A stretch of DNA of 64,000 nucleotides from UTCHB3 sp964625575 (GTDB lineage: Bacteria > Bacteroidota > Ignavibacteria > Ignavibacteriales > Ignavibacteriaceae), in the NCBI GenBank assembly GCA_964625575.1, contig CAZVBQ010000002.1, forward strand, positions 62,001 through 126,000. Direction: 5' to 3'. How positions within the stretch are numbered: the stretch's first letter is position 1; every line of letters starts with the position of its first letter. Under the pieces are notes generated by a model that worked only from the letters and a program-made list of their open reading frames with translations, was not told where the DNA came from and searched no databases. The position numbers and the translations under genes were made by a program. Positions 1 to 9,137 of this stretch are shown in pieces.

Positions 1-1005
1 CCGGTCAGTCATGGGCGGAGTGTTAATATAATAGGAATACCTCAAGCACTTTTCTTTCTGGTAAACCACGAGGTTTGCATAAATCCTCTTGAGAGCGGTG
101 TCAGCAATAACCGACTCCAGCTCGACCGAGTCAGCCTCCATTGGGAAAACATTACCAACGGGTAAACCTCCCGGTTTCTGCTCGAGCACCACGCTACGGT
201 TAAAAGTATTCAGTTTATAGAATGAAGTGACATCTTTGAACAACGTTTCATCAGGTCTGAAAACCCTGGTCCAGTCGTAATATGTAGCAAGCGCCCAGAG
301 AGGGTTTTGAATGATGACGGGAACGCCCCCCAAAGAGTCAAAAGCTGTGTTACCTTCCACCTCATTAAATTTCCACCTGTGCTTTATCTTGCCGGCGGAT
401 GTCAACCTCAGGTCTCTAAGAATAATAGCCGCGCAGTCGGGGTCACTTGCAAGTAACCCGAAATAAAAGACAGGTGCTTCAGAAACCGAAATGTACTTGC
501 TCGTTGATCTCTTCACAACCCCGTTCAACTCCGCCTCTATAAAGCCGCGTGTTTCATCCACGCTCAGCCTGAAGGGGTAGTAATGTTTTTCGGTAAGTTC
601 ACTTTTAGGCATAACGAAAGAAAAAAGGAGGTGCTTGCCGTTAACCCTTAACTGCAAATGGATGTTCGAGGAGTCGGGATGAAAGAGATAGCGAAGTGTC
701 AGTTCATACACTTCGTTCTTGATTGTGAATAAACTTGAAAAATTGTCAGCATACCAGACGGAAAAGTCAAAATCCATTCCGTAAACGGGTCCAAGTTCGA
801 CCCCGTCCTTTGGTGAGATCGAAAAAGCGGTCTGGTCGATCCTCTTGATCCGTTCCGGGTTTCCGGAGGTCCCAAGATAACGGGAGTGTTTACCGCTAAA
901 GATCAAGCCGGGTTTCCGGGAAGTATCAACCGTTTGCGCGTTCCCGGATTGAGCGGAGAGACAGAGCGAAACTAACAGAAGGAATGCCCGGAGAAATATC
1001 CTCAT
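1..1005 (-). CDS. Exported LamG-like protein, N-terminal 335 residues (cut by window edge)
   Basis: Open from an ATG at 1005 to the first base of the window with no stop, so the C-terminus lies outside. The product starts with a signal peptide (MRIFLRAFLLLVSLCLSAQ) and continues with a beta-rich domain. That domain carries the same landmarks as the next gene upstream: an L-x-FSG-x-H motif near residue 35 and an HRWKFNE...AFDS-GG segment in the second third. The two are therefore paralogs. Only one base separates this start from the stop of the 845-residue gene, so the pair is almost certainly co-transcribed. By homology the missing part may hold a propeller, a membrane helix and a DNA-binding domain, but that is not visible here. 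The LamG-like assignment rests on fold pattern, not on a database hit. Confidence 0.75.
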   Translation of the reverse strand, partial: MRIFLRAFLLLVSLCLSAQSGNAQTVDTSRKPGLIFSGKHSRYLGTSGNPERIKRIDQTAFSISPKDGVELGPVYGMDFDFSVWYADNFSSLFTIKNEVYELTLRYLFHPDSSNIHLQLRVNGKHLLFSFVMPKSELTEKHYYPFRLSVDETRGFIEAELNGVVKRSTSKYISVSEAPVFYFGLLASDPDCAAIILRDLRLTSAGKIKHRWKFNEVEGNTAFDSLGGVPVIIQNPLWALATYYDWTRVFRPDETLFKDVTSFYKLNTFNRSVVLEQKPGGLPVGNVFPMEADSVELESVIADTALKRIYANLVVYQKEKCLRYSYYINTPPMTDR

Positions 1006-1006
1006 A

Positions 1007-3544
1007 TCAAAGCACCGTGAACTCATCCAGATCGTAGGGGAATTCCTCACCATAGCGGTTGGCGTAGTCACGCCTGAATTTCGCGTAGGCGATCCTCGCT
1101 TCTTCATTTTCCCCGAGATCAAGAAGTGAGAGTAACTTAAGTTTCAATACCTCTTCACTCAGGGGGTCTTGTTTCGAGAGAGCGCGGGCGAGTTCTAGAA
1201 CCCTGGCGTGTTCACCATTTGCCCTGAGCCGGGTCATAATTTCTGATGCCTTTTTCAGTATCCGGGAAACCGCAATGCTTTTTGTCTGTGGCACCCATTC
1301 GGCTGTGACCCCTTCAAGAAATTCACCGCGTGAGATCATCTGAATGAATCTGTCGAGTTTTTCGTTCGAGAGCTGCCCGTCATCCCCGTTAACCATGTTA
1401 TAAACTGATTTCAACTCGTCATTATACGTTGACGGAACCGAAACCGCCACGAAATCTCCCCGCTGTTCAAGTTTGATCGCTGAGTTTTCATTCAGCAACC
1501 TTCTCAGTTTTGAGAAGAACACTTTCCGGTTGTTTAAACGGTTCTCTTCATTGGTATCTGTCCAGATCACCTTGGCGCAATCGTCTGGTTTTATTCCTTT
1601 GTCAGGCGAAAAAACCGTGTGAAAATAGATCAGTGAGAACAGGTCTGAGAGCCCATGAGTGAGTTGTTCGTGGATGTTAACACCGTTGGCATCCACGATC
1701 TTTAATCCGCCGAAAAGGGTGATAAAGTTACGGTCAGCCTGCTTTGATCCCGTGGTTCGCGTGTCATTTCCCTTTCTCTTCACGCGCCTTCTGTATCCTG
1801 CCCAGGCGGCGGCCGGTATCGAGATGCTGACCATCCCGATAAGGATGTAACCGATCATCTTCTGTCTTTTCGCGAGCACCACAGGTGTTGACCTTTCGAG
1901 CAGTTCATTATACTCTGCCTGCGAAAGTACAGGGGTGCGTATTGACTTCACAACCCTTCTCACCGATTTTCCTTCTGTATTATATACAATGGAATAAAGT
2001 TTTCCAGTCTCGTGATCGATATAGAGTGCCGGGACAGACAGATCCTGATCTTTCACCAAAATCGGATCGCCGACAATAGTTATTTCTTCCTTGTCAAGGT
2101 CAAGCCGGGCAGTTTCGTATATAGATCCTTTCTGATCGCCGCTGTGGATAATCGAATAGATTGAGGTCATCGCGGTATTCGCCCAGACCGAGTAGACCAT
2201 CGCCATCCGGGCTGAGGTGTCACGCCACTGCCATTTCTTTTGCCATGTCAGGGTGTTCAGGTCGAGTTTGTAAAATCCCCACTGCGCCGAGGATCCGTCA
2301 ACCTGATTGCCCGTTTCATTTCCTTCACCGCCGAAGAAATAATATTCTCCCTGTGTTTTGCCCCTCAACATCGAATGGTAGTGAACGGGATTCGGTTTTT
2401 CACCGGCTGTTTTCAGGGTATCCCAGCGATTCGTCGATTTATTAAACCTGATAAGAGTATTCTTAAACTTGTACCAGCCATACCCACCGAAGATATAAAC
2501 ATCGATGTTCTTTGGGTCCAGGATCAACCAAGAACCGTAATAATGCCCTTCCGGAGTGACTTTTTCATTTTTCATCAACCAGTTTCCTCTCCGGAAATCA
2601 AGCACCGAGGGCGCGTCAGGGTATCCCGTCTGAAATGCCACAAGACTGTCATTTTCGGGGAGTGAGGAGCCCATTCCCGTCAGGAACACAGAGTCCTGAT
2701 ATGGGATTTCGGTATATACCTTTTGCCTCAGGTTAATGGTACTGGTTTTTGTCGAATCAAAAAACAGGTGCTCGGGCTCTGTGGCACTGTAGCGGTAGTA
2801 AGCAGGGGGAACGTAATTTTCTTCACGCTCATAATCCCACATGAAGTGCCGGTTTATCACCCATTCACAGTTCAATGTTCTTACGTCAAGCCCGCCCTCA
2901 GAATCATAGGCGACGTCACCACTCATTTCATTGAACTTCCAGCAGTGTCTCAACTCTTCATCCGCGAATATCTTCAGTTCTTTTATCTCAACCGGCAGAC
3001 AGTTGCCGGTGCCATCCCTTCCAAATCTGAGATTAAACTCCGGGGAGTTTTTAGGGGTGATGCCGAGCTTTTCCTCTTTGCCGGAAAATGAAAATCGAAG
3101 GGCTCCGCTCCGGAGGTCGATTGAAAGTTTTACCGGGAACCAGTTCCCTTCATATATCCGGTTTAGATCGTAATTGAACCGGTACCCGGCAGGTTTTCCG
3201 TTTATCTCAAGGAAGAAACCGGCGGTTCTCTTGGCTTCGTCAATCGAGTAACGCAACGCAAGCGGGTTTCCGGCAACCGTAAGCCTGAACACCTCACCGT
3301 TGTATCTGTTGTCCCAAATGGTGAATACAAATTCGAGGTTTACCTTGGTGCCCGTGGCGATCTGATCGCCGGTGGAAATTTCGAACAATGAACGTTTTTC
3401 AATTGGTAGAAGGCGGGGGGAAGTGGCTGCCGGTGAAAATTTGGCATGGTTCCCCGAGAAACGGAGGCCTCCGAGTTTCGATATATCGATCCCCTGTGAA
3501 TGAAGGGGAATGATCACGGCAAGAACCAGAAGAATATATTTCAT
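1007..3544 (-). CDS. Membrane-tethered regulator: LamG-like and kelch ectodomain, TM helix, SARP-like winged helix and BTAD domain
   Basis: An 845-residue protein with a signal peptide (about 1-18), a LamG-like beta domain (about 25-225) and a kelch/galactose-oxidase-like region (about 330-450) with typical YIFGGYG and YFFGGEG turns. One transmembrane helix follows at about 563-583, ended by RRRVKRK, so the rest is cytoplasmic. That part resembles the SARP layout: an OmpR-type winged helix (about 607-705; note the RLNNRKVFFSKLRRLL segment) and a helical BTAD-like tail (about 720-835). The arrangement suggests a one-component sensor that binds an envelope ligand (glycan or protein) and acts on transcription from the membrane. 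The ligand and target genes are unknown. It sits in tandem with a truncated paralog. Start: first ATG, directly at the signal peptide. Confidence 0.7.
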   Translation of the reverse strand: MKYILLVLAVIIPLHSQGIDISKLGGLRFSGNHAKFSPAATSPRLLPIEKRSLFEISTGDQIATGTKVNLEFVFTIWDNRYNGEVFRLTVAGNPLALRYSIDEAKRTAGFFLEINGKPAGYRFNYDLNRIYEGNWFPVKLSIDLRSGALRFSFSGKEEKLGITPKNSPEFNLRFGRDGTGNCLPVEIKELKIFADEELRHCWKFNEMSGDVAYDSEGGLDVRTLNCEWVINRHFMWDYEREENYVPPAYYRYSATEPEHLFFDSTKTSTINLRQKVYTEIPYQDSVFLTGMGSSLPENDSLVAFQTGYPDAPSVLDFRRGNWLMKNEKVTPEGHYYGSWLILDPKNIDVYIFGGYGWYKFKNTLIRFNKSTNRWDTLKTAGEKPNPVHYHSMLRGKTQGEYYFFGGEGNETGNQVDGSSAQWGFYKLDLNTLTWQKKWQWRDTSARMAMVYSVWANTAMTSIYSIIHSGDQKGSIYETARLDLDKEEITIVGDPILVKDQDLSVPALYIDHETGKLYSIVYNTEGKSVRRVVKSIRTPVLSQAEYNELLERSTPVVLAKRQKMIGYILIGMVSISIPAAAWAGYRRRVKRKGNDTRTTGSKQADRNFITLFGGLKIVDANGVNIHEQLTHGLSDLFSLIYFHTVFSPDKGIKPDDCAKVIWTDTNEENRLNNRKVFFSKLRRLLNENSAIKLEQRGDFVAVSVPSTYNDELKSVYNMVNGDDGQLSNEKLDRFIQMISRGEFLEGVTAEWVPQTKSIAVSRILKKASEIMTRLRANGEHARVLELARALSKQDPLSEEVLKLKLLSLLDLGENEEARIAYAKFRRDYANRYGEEFPYDLDEFTVL

Positions 3545-3726
3545 CGGACAGTTCGTTCTCGATCCGGACAGTAAGGATCATATGGCGGGTTTTTACGCGG
3601 GGGATATTCCCGACGGGTCAGGCAACTTCACTTGCCAATTTTGAATGTCTTCTCGCCTGCTGATCCACAACAACCGGTATCCTGATTGCGGAAAAAATTT
3701 TAGACATTCATTAATATAAACTTAAT
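3545..3726. other. Intergenic stretch, no gene seen
   Basis: 182 bases between the regulator start and the SDR stop, AT-rich near 3700-3726. It should hold the promoter of the regulator pair (minus strand), but I find no clear TAnnTTTG box, hairpin or small gene. Confidence 0.5.
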
Positions 3727-4554
3727 TTACGATTTATTAAAACCACGAAAGACAATACCTCTGACAAGCCCGTTGAAAATCACGTCGGGAAGGAGCCTTC
3801 GCAGCCCGAGAATTCCCATGCTTCCAACCGGGTATCTGAGCCTCCATCCCCCGGAAGTGGCGGCTTTAAATACCTTTTTTGCCGCTTTTTTAGCCGGGAT
3901 ACCCATATCCCCGGTCTGTCCCATGTTCCTGAACGCGGTTTCGAACAGGCCGGTGTACTCATCCCCGGGGCGCGGTTTGAAAATCTCCATCGACCGGGTG
4001 AAGAAATCGGTTTTCACCGGACCCGGCTCGACAATTTTTACCTTTATATTAAATGGCACCAGTTCATGCTGCAGTGACTCAGAGAATCCCTCGACCGCCC
4101 ACTTGGTGGCGTGATAAAAAGAGTAAAACGGAAATGTCGTTTTTCCCGCGATTGAGGCGATGTTTACAATAGTGCCGCTCTTCCTCTCCCGCATGTGGGG
4201 CAGTACTTCCCGGGTGAGCTTCATCAGTCCGATCACGTTTGTTTCGATCTGCTTCCTCACTGTGTCTTCATCGAAGTACTCAAACACACCGGTAAGGGCA
4301 TACCCGGCATTGTTAACAAGAACGTCGATGCCACCATGGTTACGTACGACCTCCTCAACTGCTTTGGTAATGGCTGAAGTGTCGGTCACGTCAAGTTCCG
4401 TGACGATTATCCTTCTGTCGTCGTGAAGTGGAGTCACTCTTCCGGAGGCGTTGCGCATTCCGGCCACAACTGTCCAGCCCGCGGAGGCAAAAAGTTTCGC
4501 CGTTTCCAGCCCTATTCCCGATGAACTCCCTGATATCAACACAACCTTGCCCAT
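3727..4554 (-). CDS. Short-chain dehydrogenase/reductase (SDR)
   Basis: A classical NAD(P)-dependent SDR of 275 residues. It has the Rossmann glycine motif GSSSGIG (9-15), NNAG (81-84), catalytic Ser134 and the YxxxK pair Tyr147/Lys151 (YHATK), followed by PGPVKTDF. The ATG at 4554 is chosen because AAAAGGAG lies six bases upstream and the Rossmann strand starts at residue 3. An ATG further upstream (4635) would add 27 residues with no place in the family. The substrate cannot be predicted: this subgroup covers retinol/steroid-like and acyl-chain reductases and is often annotated simply as SDR oxidoreductase. It is divergent from the FecR-domain gene, with no obvious partner. Confidence 0.85.
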   Translation of the reverse strand: MGKVVLISGSSSGIGLETAKLFASAGWTVVAGMRNASGRVTPLHDDRRIIVTELDVTDTSAITKAVEEVVRNHGGIDVLVNNAGYALTGVFEYFDEDTVRKQIETNVIGLMKLTREVLPHMRERKSGTIVNIASIAGKTTFPFYSFYHATKWAVEGFSESLQHELVPFNIKVKIVEPGPVKTDFFTRSMEIFKPRPGDEYTGLFETAFRNMGQTGDMGIPAKKAAKKVFKAATSGGWRLRYPVGSMGILGLRRLLPDVIFNGLVRGIVFRGFNKS

Positions 4555-4705
4555 AATGCTCCTTTTAATTCTCAGCCAATTGTAGTAAATTGACTTTCTT
4601 GAAAATCGTTCGCTTGTTACTTTGACGGCGGTCACACGGGTACCGTCACTTCAGAAACAAACACGACGGTGAAATGGTTTAACAGATGTGTTTAATAATA
4701 TTGGA

Positions 4706-5713
4706 ATGAAAATGAGAAAGACCGTTTACCTTTTACCCTTGTTGCTCTTCTTTGCCTTGGCATTTGCCGCGGACGCCCCCGGGATCCCAGTGGCTCTGGT
4801 TACCGGTACCGAGGGAGCACCCGTGGTGATAAAACCGGGAGACCAGACCGAACAAACCCTCGAGCAGGGTGCGACGCTTGAAGAGGGAGATGTTATTTCT
4901 CTTAACTCCGACTCAAAAGCCACCCTCTATTTCATGGATGGCGAGATAGTAACCCTGATGCCGAAGCAGAAACTGATACTCGGCAGCACTTCCGCCCTTT
5001 CGAGACTTGATGACGGAAACGGATCGACCTTTTCAATTCAGGCAGGTCAGAACGCCCTTTCACGCAAGAATGTCAACCTTACTGCCAAGAACGATATTGA
5101 TAAAGAGCTTTCGTCACCCGCGAGTTTCAGGGCTGAAGGGGTGCTCCCGATCGCTCCTGCCGGGTTGATAGTTACCGACACTCCTGAATTTACATGGTTC
5201 GACTCATCCGTTACCGACAAAACACCCGTTGAAAAAGAATACGTTCTTCTCGTAATGGACTCAAAGAACAAGGAGATATTCCGCGGTACGGTGAAAGGGT
5301 TTACCAACACTTTGGTGAAATATATAATCCCCGGAATGAAGTTCACACAGGGTGACTCAAAACAACGCTTCAAATGGGATATCTATCCCCTCGGAAAAGA
5401 ACCGAAATTAGGTGCCAACTATGATCTCGCCGGAGTGATGATAATTGCCGACAAAAAGGTTACCGACGACGTAACCTCAGCACTTGCCGAAGTTTACTCG
5501 AACACGAAACTCGATGAGCAGAGCAAGCTATTCCTCGCGGGTCTGATCCTTAAAGATTTCAAGTGCTATTCTGACGCGATCACCACATTGAACAAACTCG
5601 GCAGTGATAACACGGTTTCTGAGAGCGTTAACCGCCAGAAAGCATGGCTTTATGCCAGACTTGGTGCCAATGGTTCATTCATGGTGAAAAAATACGCGGC
5701 TTTACTGAAGTAA
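4706..5713 (+). CDS. Exported FecR-like domain protein
   Basis: About 335 residues with a signal peptide ending near AFAADA. A compact beta domain follows (about 20-100) with the FecR pattern: EGAPVVIKPG, then LEEGDVISLNSDSKATLYFMDGEIVTL. The C-terminal third is helical and TPR-like. FecR domains in exported proteins are thought to bind glycans or surface polymers; in FecR itself the domain transmits signals to a sigma factor. No FecI-type sigma factor lies nearby and there is no membrane helix after the signal peptide, so a signalling role is not supported. A GTG at 4688 is in frame, but ATG 4706 (or 4712) gives a normal signal peptide. Confidence 0.65.
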   Translation: MKMRKTVYLLPLLLFFALAFAADAPGIPVALVTGTEGAPVVIKPGDQTEQTLEQGATLEEGDVISLNSDSKATLYFMDGEIVTLMPKQKLILGSTSALSRLDDGNGSTFSIQAGQNALSRKNVNLTAKNDIDKELSSPASFRAEGVLPIAPAGLIVTDTPEFTWFDSSVTDKTPVEKEYVLLVMDSKNKEIFRGTVKGFTNTLVKYIIPGMKFTQGDSKQRFKWDIYPLGKEPKLGANYDLAGVMIIADKKVTDDVTSALAEVYSNTKLDEQSKLFLAGLILKDFKCYSDAITTLNKLGSDNTVSESVNRQKAWLYARLGANGSFMVKKYAALLK

Positions 5714-5750
5714 TTTGCTCCGGGGGGAGTACCGGCAGGGGTGTGGCGTG

Positions 5751-6395
5751 TTATTCCAGGTGTTGGACAAAATCGTTGATCGAATCGAAAACAGGCACGC
5801 CGGCTGATTCAAGGCGTTGCCTGCTCTGGTGTCCGGCGGCTGTAAGGATGCAGTCGATACCCATCTGTTTTGCCACTTCATAGTCATGGAGAGTGTCGCC
5901 AACCAGAACGGCGGAGCGCTTTCCGTCACCAAGCCGCTCAACAAGTGAAAGCCCGAGTTCCAGCTTGCTGTGGGCGTAAACGTCTTCAAGTCCGTTTATC
6001 TCTTCGAAATATCCGGTGAGTCCGTGCTTCTCCACAATATCCAGAAGTTCTTTTTTTACATAAGCAGAGAGAATATACTGTTTTATACCGAGTTGTTTCA
6101 CACGTGAGAGAACGGTTTCCACCTGCTCAAAGAGGTCTGACTCATGCCTGCGGATCTCGTAATGGTCAGCCCACTCTTTCCCGATCACTTCAAAAGGGTT
6201 GCGGGCGAAGTCAACTCCCGCTGCGGCGTAATAATCCTTTACGGGGAAGGTGAATATCTCCCTGTACCTCTCAAGTGAAAGGGTGTTATATCCGTTGTTC
6301 TCAAGCAGGTTGTTGATAATGTCACGGCACATCTCCACATCGTTGAAGAGTGTGCCGTTCCAATCCCATATAACGTGGTTGTAGTGCTTGAGCAT
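5751..6395 (-). CDS. HAD-family phosphatase, phosphoglycolate-phosphatase-like
   Basis: A 214-residue HAD hydrolase. Motif I is DWNGTL (Asp11), with Asn in the place of the second Asp, a variant common in Gph-like branches. A helical cap follows. The C-terminal motif III/IV region is LVGDTLHDYEVAKQMG with its acidic pair. It probably removes phosphate from a small phosphometabolite; phosphoglycolate is the best guess by family, but specificity is not readable from sequence. It starts two bases after the stop of the GroES-like gene and is likely its operon partner. It is convergent with the FecR-domain gene. Confidence 0.8.
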   Translation of the reverse strand: MLKHYNHVIWDWNGTLFNDVEMCRDIINNLLENNGYNTLSLERYREIFTFPVKDYYAAAGVDFARNPFEVIGKEWADHYEIRRHESDLFEQVETVLSRVKQLGIKQYILSAYVKKELLDIVEKHGLTGYFEEINGLEDVYAHSKLELGLSLVERLGDGKRSAVLVGDTLHDYEVAKQMGIDCILTAAGHQSRQRLESAGVPVFDSINDFVQHLE

Positions 6396-6397
6396 GG

Positions 6398-6790
6398 TCA
6401 GACCGAGAAGTCGTCCCTGATCAGGAGGAGTATGGCGGTCTGTGGTACGATAACGAGCCTTTCACGGTCGTACTCGATCTCGATGGCGTCTTTTTTAAGA
6501 TAGATCGCCATGTCACCCTCGTGCGCCTGAAGCCCGATATAGCGGGTGTTGTCTTTTTCCTTCCAGGGTTCATCGTCACCCGGCATGGCGATAGGGTACC
6601 CGGGACCGGTTTTAAGAACGTATCCGCTCTGAACTTTTTCCCGTTCCGTTACACCGGGCGGAAGATAAAGCCCGCCGTGAGTTCTGCCTTCGTCATCAAC
6701 AGGTTTTACAAGAACCTTGTCGCCAACCACAATAAATTTATTCAAGTCTCTCAAATATCCCGCCGTTCTTTTTGATTCAGTAGCGTACAT
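6398..6790 (-). CDS. GroES-like (Cpn10 fold) protein
   Basis: 130 residues with the GroES beta-barrel pattern: VVGDKVLVKPVDDEGRTHGG-LYLPPG, then KVQSGYVLKTGPG and a long loop, then a closing strand near VIVPQTAILL. It is longer than true GroES (about 95 residues) and has an extra N-terminal segment and a central insertion (about 70-95). This kind is known in Bacteroidota as a GroES-family co-chaperone protein distinct from groES. No groEL is adjacent. Start: ATG 6790; the TTG just before it is also possible. It is transcribed with the HAD gene. Confidence 0.75.
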   Translation of the reverse strand: MYATESKRTAGYLRDLNKFIVVGDKVLVKPVDDEGRTHGGLYLPPGVTEREKVQSGYVLKTGPGYPIAMPGDDEPWKEKDNTRYIGLQAHEGDMAIYLKKDAIEIEYDRERLVIVPQTAILLLIRDDFSV

Positions 6791-6811
6791 CAATTTTATC
6801 CGTGCCGTTGT

Positions 6812-8461
6812 TTACTTCAGCAACACCAATTTGGTGGTTGAAGTGTAGCCTTCGGCTTCCATTCTGCATAAATAAATTCCGCCCGGGAGGTTTCCGGCTT
6901 CAAATGTCACAAAGTGCTCACCGGGAGCGCGCTCGCCATCCACGAGAACGGTAATTTCCTCCCCTGTAACGTCATAAACCGCGAGTTTCACGTAGGAAGA
7001 ATTTCCCTTCAGGTTGGGCACGGTGAATCCGATCTTTGTTTCGGGGTTGAACGGATTCGGGAAGTTCTGCTTCAGGGCGAATGAATTGTTATGAAGAACC
7101 GCGGGCTCTTCTTCAACTCCCGTGCCGATTTCGCCTGTGCCCTTGATGCCGGCAGTGTAACTTCCGCCGTCACTGTTTATCTCCATAAGTCCCTGGAAGG
7201 TACCCGTGGCAGTGGGTTTGAATGAAACCAGCACTTCAACTGCTGAATTGGCAGCGATCTGAACCGGAAGATTCTCAAACTTGAACAACGGATTACTGAT
7301 GTTGCTGTTCGCGATTGTTAAAACCTTGCTGCCGGAGTTCACGATCCAGAAAGAGACGTAGCCCGTACCGTTAACCGAAACGGGACCGAACGAAATACCT
7401 TTCGGGTACGCGTTAAGTACAGCCACCGGAGCAGCGGAGTTGTTGTTCAGGAAACTGTATATCCTGTCAACAAATTCTGGATGGTCGATATAAGGATTTC
7501 TTTTGAGCTGATAGAACGCAATGGCGTTGTTTCTCAGGCGCTCACGGTTGTCAACGGTATCGGTTTTGTTCCAGATCCTGAAAGCTGATTCCTGAGCCGA
7601 AGTGAAGAAATTACCGTAATTGGTCGTGTAACGGGTTATGAAGTACAAAATCGATCTGGCGACATTTCCTTTGTGGACGTCACGCGGTTCAAAAACCGTT
7701 CCGCCCACACCGGTGCCGAGTTTGCTTCCACCACCCGACCATGTAACACCGCTTGTAACCACGCCGAACGGATAGTTACTGCGGGTGTTGTTAGCCGTGG
7801 TACTTGTGGGGTAAAGATGGAAAATGTCTGATCTCATCGGCTCAGCCTGGCTGAAAGTGCCCTGAGGCCACGTGTGTTCGGTGTCAAAACCAAGGCTCTG
7901 GGCGATGGTGCGTGTTGCCGCTTTAATTTTAATTCCGGTGTAAACGCATTCTATGGTGTCACCGGCCTGTTTGTCAACATTCTCGAACATCCTGTCGCGG
8001 CCCGTGTTGTAACCAAGACTCGTGTGATTGATCACCAATGCGTTAAGAGCAGTCTTCAGAGCGGCGTCGTATTTATCAAAAGTTGTGCTCTGATAGCTGT
8101 CACCGGTTGTGCCGGAGCCCGAAACCCTGATGGCGAATGAAGTGGTGCTGTCGGTCGCGTAAAAAACGATGTATGAAGCATCATTGACATTCTGAACAGG
8201 TTTGTAATTAATGGTGATCTGCACACTGTCTTTTGCGGGCAGGGTGTAGATTGAGTCGGAAGTGGAGAAAACACCGGAGATCGAAGCAGCTTTAACGGTT
8301 TTGGCAACGTTAAAGTTGTTTACAAGATAAAAATTTGAACCGGCAGTCGTTTTAAGGGCTGTCAGCGGGAACGTGATCTCACCCTTTATCGATGATAACT
8401 GGGCGAACGTGCCTGTGGCGGGTACAAGCGCGAGGAGCGCTATGAGGAGAAATTTCTTCAA
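6812..8461 (-). CDS. Secreted endonuclease I with T9SS sorting tail
   Basis: 549 residues: a signal peptide (1-20), an Ig-like/ASH-type domain (about 25-117), an endonuclease I domain (about 120-340), a second ASH/DUF1573-like domain (about 350-440) and a T9SS type A sorting tail (about 465-549, NFPNPFNPE then YDVTGEEITVLVDG). The nuclease shows the His-Me signature EHTWPQ (195-200), with the presumed general-base His196, and RSDIFHLYPT (210-219) plus downstream Asn for metal binding. It is predicted to be exported through the outer membrane and to cut DNA or RNA outside the cell, for nutrient scavenging or competition. It follows hisIE on the same strand after 61 bases but is probably a separate unit. 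Confidence 0.85.
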   Translation of the reverse strand: MKKFLLIALLALVPATGTFAQLSSIKGEITFPLTALKTTAGSNFYLVNNFNVAKTVKAASISGVFSTSDSIYTLPAKDSVQITINYKPVQNVNDASYIVFYATDSTTSFAIRVSGSGTTGDSYQSTTFDKYDAALKTALNALVINHTSLGYNTGRDRMFENVDKQAGDTIECVYTGIKIKAATRTIAQSLGFDTEHTWPQGTFSQAEPMRSDIFHLYPTSTTANNTRSNYPFGVVTSGVTWSGGGSKLGTGVGGTVFEPRDVHKGNVARSILYFITRYTTNYGNFFTSAQESAFRIWNKTDTVDNRERLRNNAIAFYQLKRNPYIDHPEFVDRIYSFLNNNSAAPVAVLNAYPKGISFGPVSVNGTGYVSFWIVNSGSKVLTIANSNISNPLFKFENLPVQIAANSAVEVLVSFKPTATGTFQGLMEINSDGGSYTAGIKGTGEIGTGVEEEPAVLHNNSFALKQNFPNPFNPETKIGFTVPNLKGNSSYVKLAVYDVTGEEITVLVDGERAPGEHFVTFEAGNLPGGIYLCRMEAEGYTSTTKLVLLK

Positions 8462-8522
8462 CTTTTGATTCTTCTTAATTAATAAAAACGTAACCTCAAA
8501 TATATGTACATTGGTTCAATTA

Positions 8523-9137
8523 TTATTTGTGCCGGCTGACCAGTGTTCTGATCACTTCTGTCGGGTCGATCTCCTGTTCGTTCAGCATTACAAGCCAATG
8601 GAACAGCAGGTCGGCTGACTCGTTAATTATCTCATTCTTATCCCTGTTTTTTGCTGCTATAACCACTTCAATGGCTTCTTCACCCACTTTTTGGATGATA
8701 CGGTCACTCCCCCGGTTGAAGAGTTTTGTGGTGTACGATCCCTCCGGCATCTCCTTTTTCCGCGAGTCGATCAGGTCATAGAGATAAGAAAGGAATCCGA
8801 ACGGACGCGCCTCATCCTCCCCGAAACAAGTGTGGGTACCCTCGTGACAGACAGCTCCGGCGGGGGTGACTTTAACAAGGAGGGTGTCGTTGTCGCAGTC
8901 CGGGGTAATCGATCTCACATAAAGGAAGATGCCCGAGGCCTCACCTTTGGTCCAGAGCCTCCCTTTTGTTCTGCTGAAGAAGGTCACCTTCCCCGTTTCC
9001 ACGGTTTTTTCTACAGCTTCCCTGTTCATGAAGCCGGTCATTAGCACCTGAAGCGAGAGGTCATCCACTATCACAGCAGGGATCAGCCCCCCTGATTTTT
9101 CAAAGTCCAGTTCATTAATATTAAATTCTCTTTTCAT
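8523..9137 (-). CDS. hisIE: Bifunctional phosphoribosyl-AMP cyclohydrolase / phosphoribosyl-ATP pyrophosphatase
   Basis: 204 residues joining HisI (about 1-110) and HisE (about 115-204). HisI shows the metal-binding Cys cluster around CHEGTHTCF. HisE shows LFNRGSDRIIQKVGEEAIEVVIAAK, with its acidic metal site. It performs steps 2 and 3 of histidine synthesis. It is the last gene of the his operon; its ATG overlaps the hisF stop (TAATG). Confidence 0.95.
   Translation of the reverse strand: MKREFNINELDFEKSGGLIPAVIVDDLSLQVLMTGFMNREAVEKTVETGKVTFFSRTKGRLWTKGEASGIFLYVRSITPDCDNDTLLVKVTPAGAVCHEGTHTCFGEDEARPFGFLSYLYDLIDSRKKEMPEGSYTTKLFNRGSDRIIQKVGEEAIEVVIAAKNRDKNEIINESADLLFHWLVMLNEQEIDPTEVIRTLVSRHK

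Noticed and set aside
4706..5713. FecR-type anti-sigma signalling protein
   Set aside because: No transmembrane helix beyond the signal peptide, no FecI-like sigma gene and no secretin-like receptor next to it.
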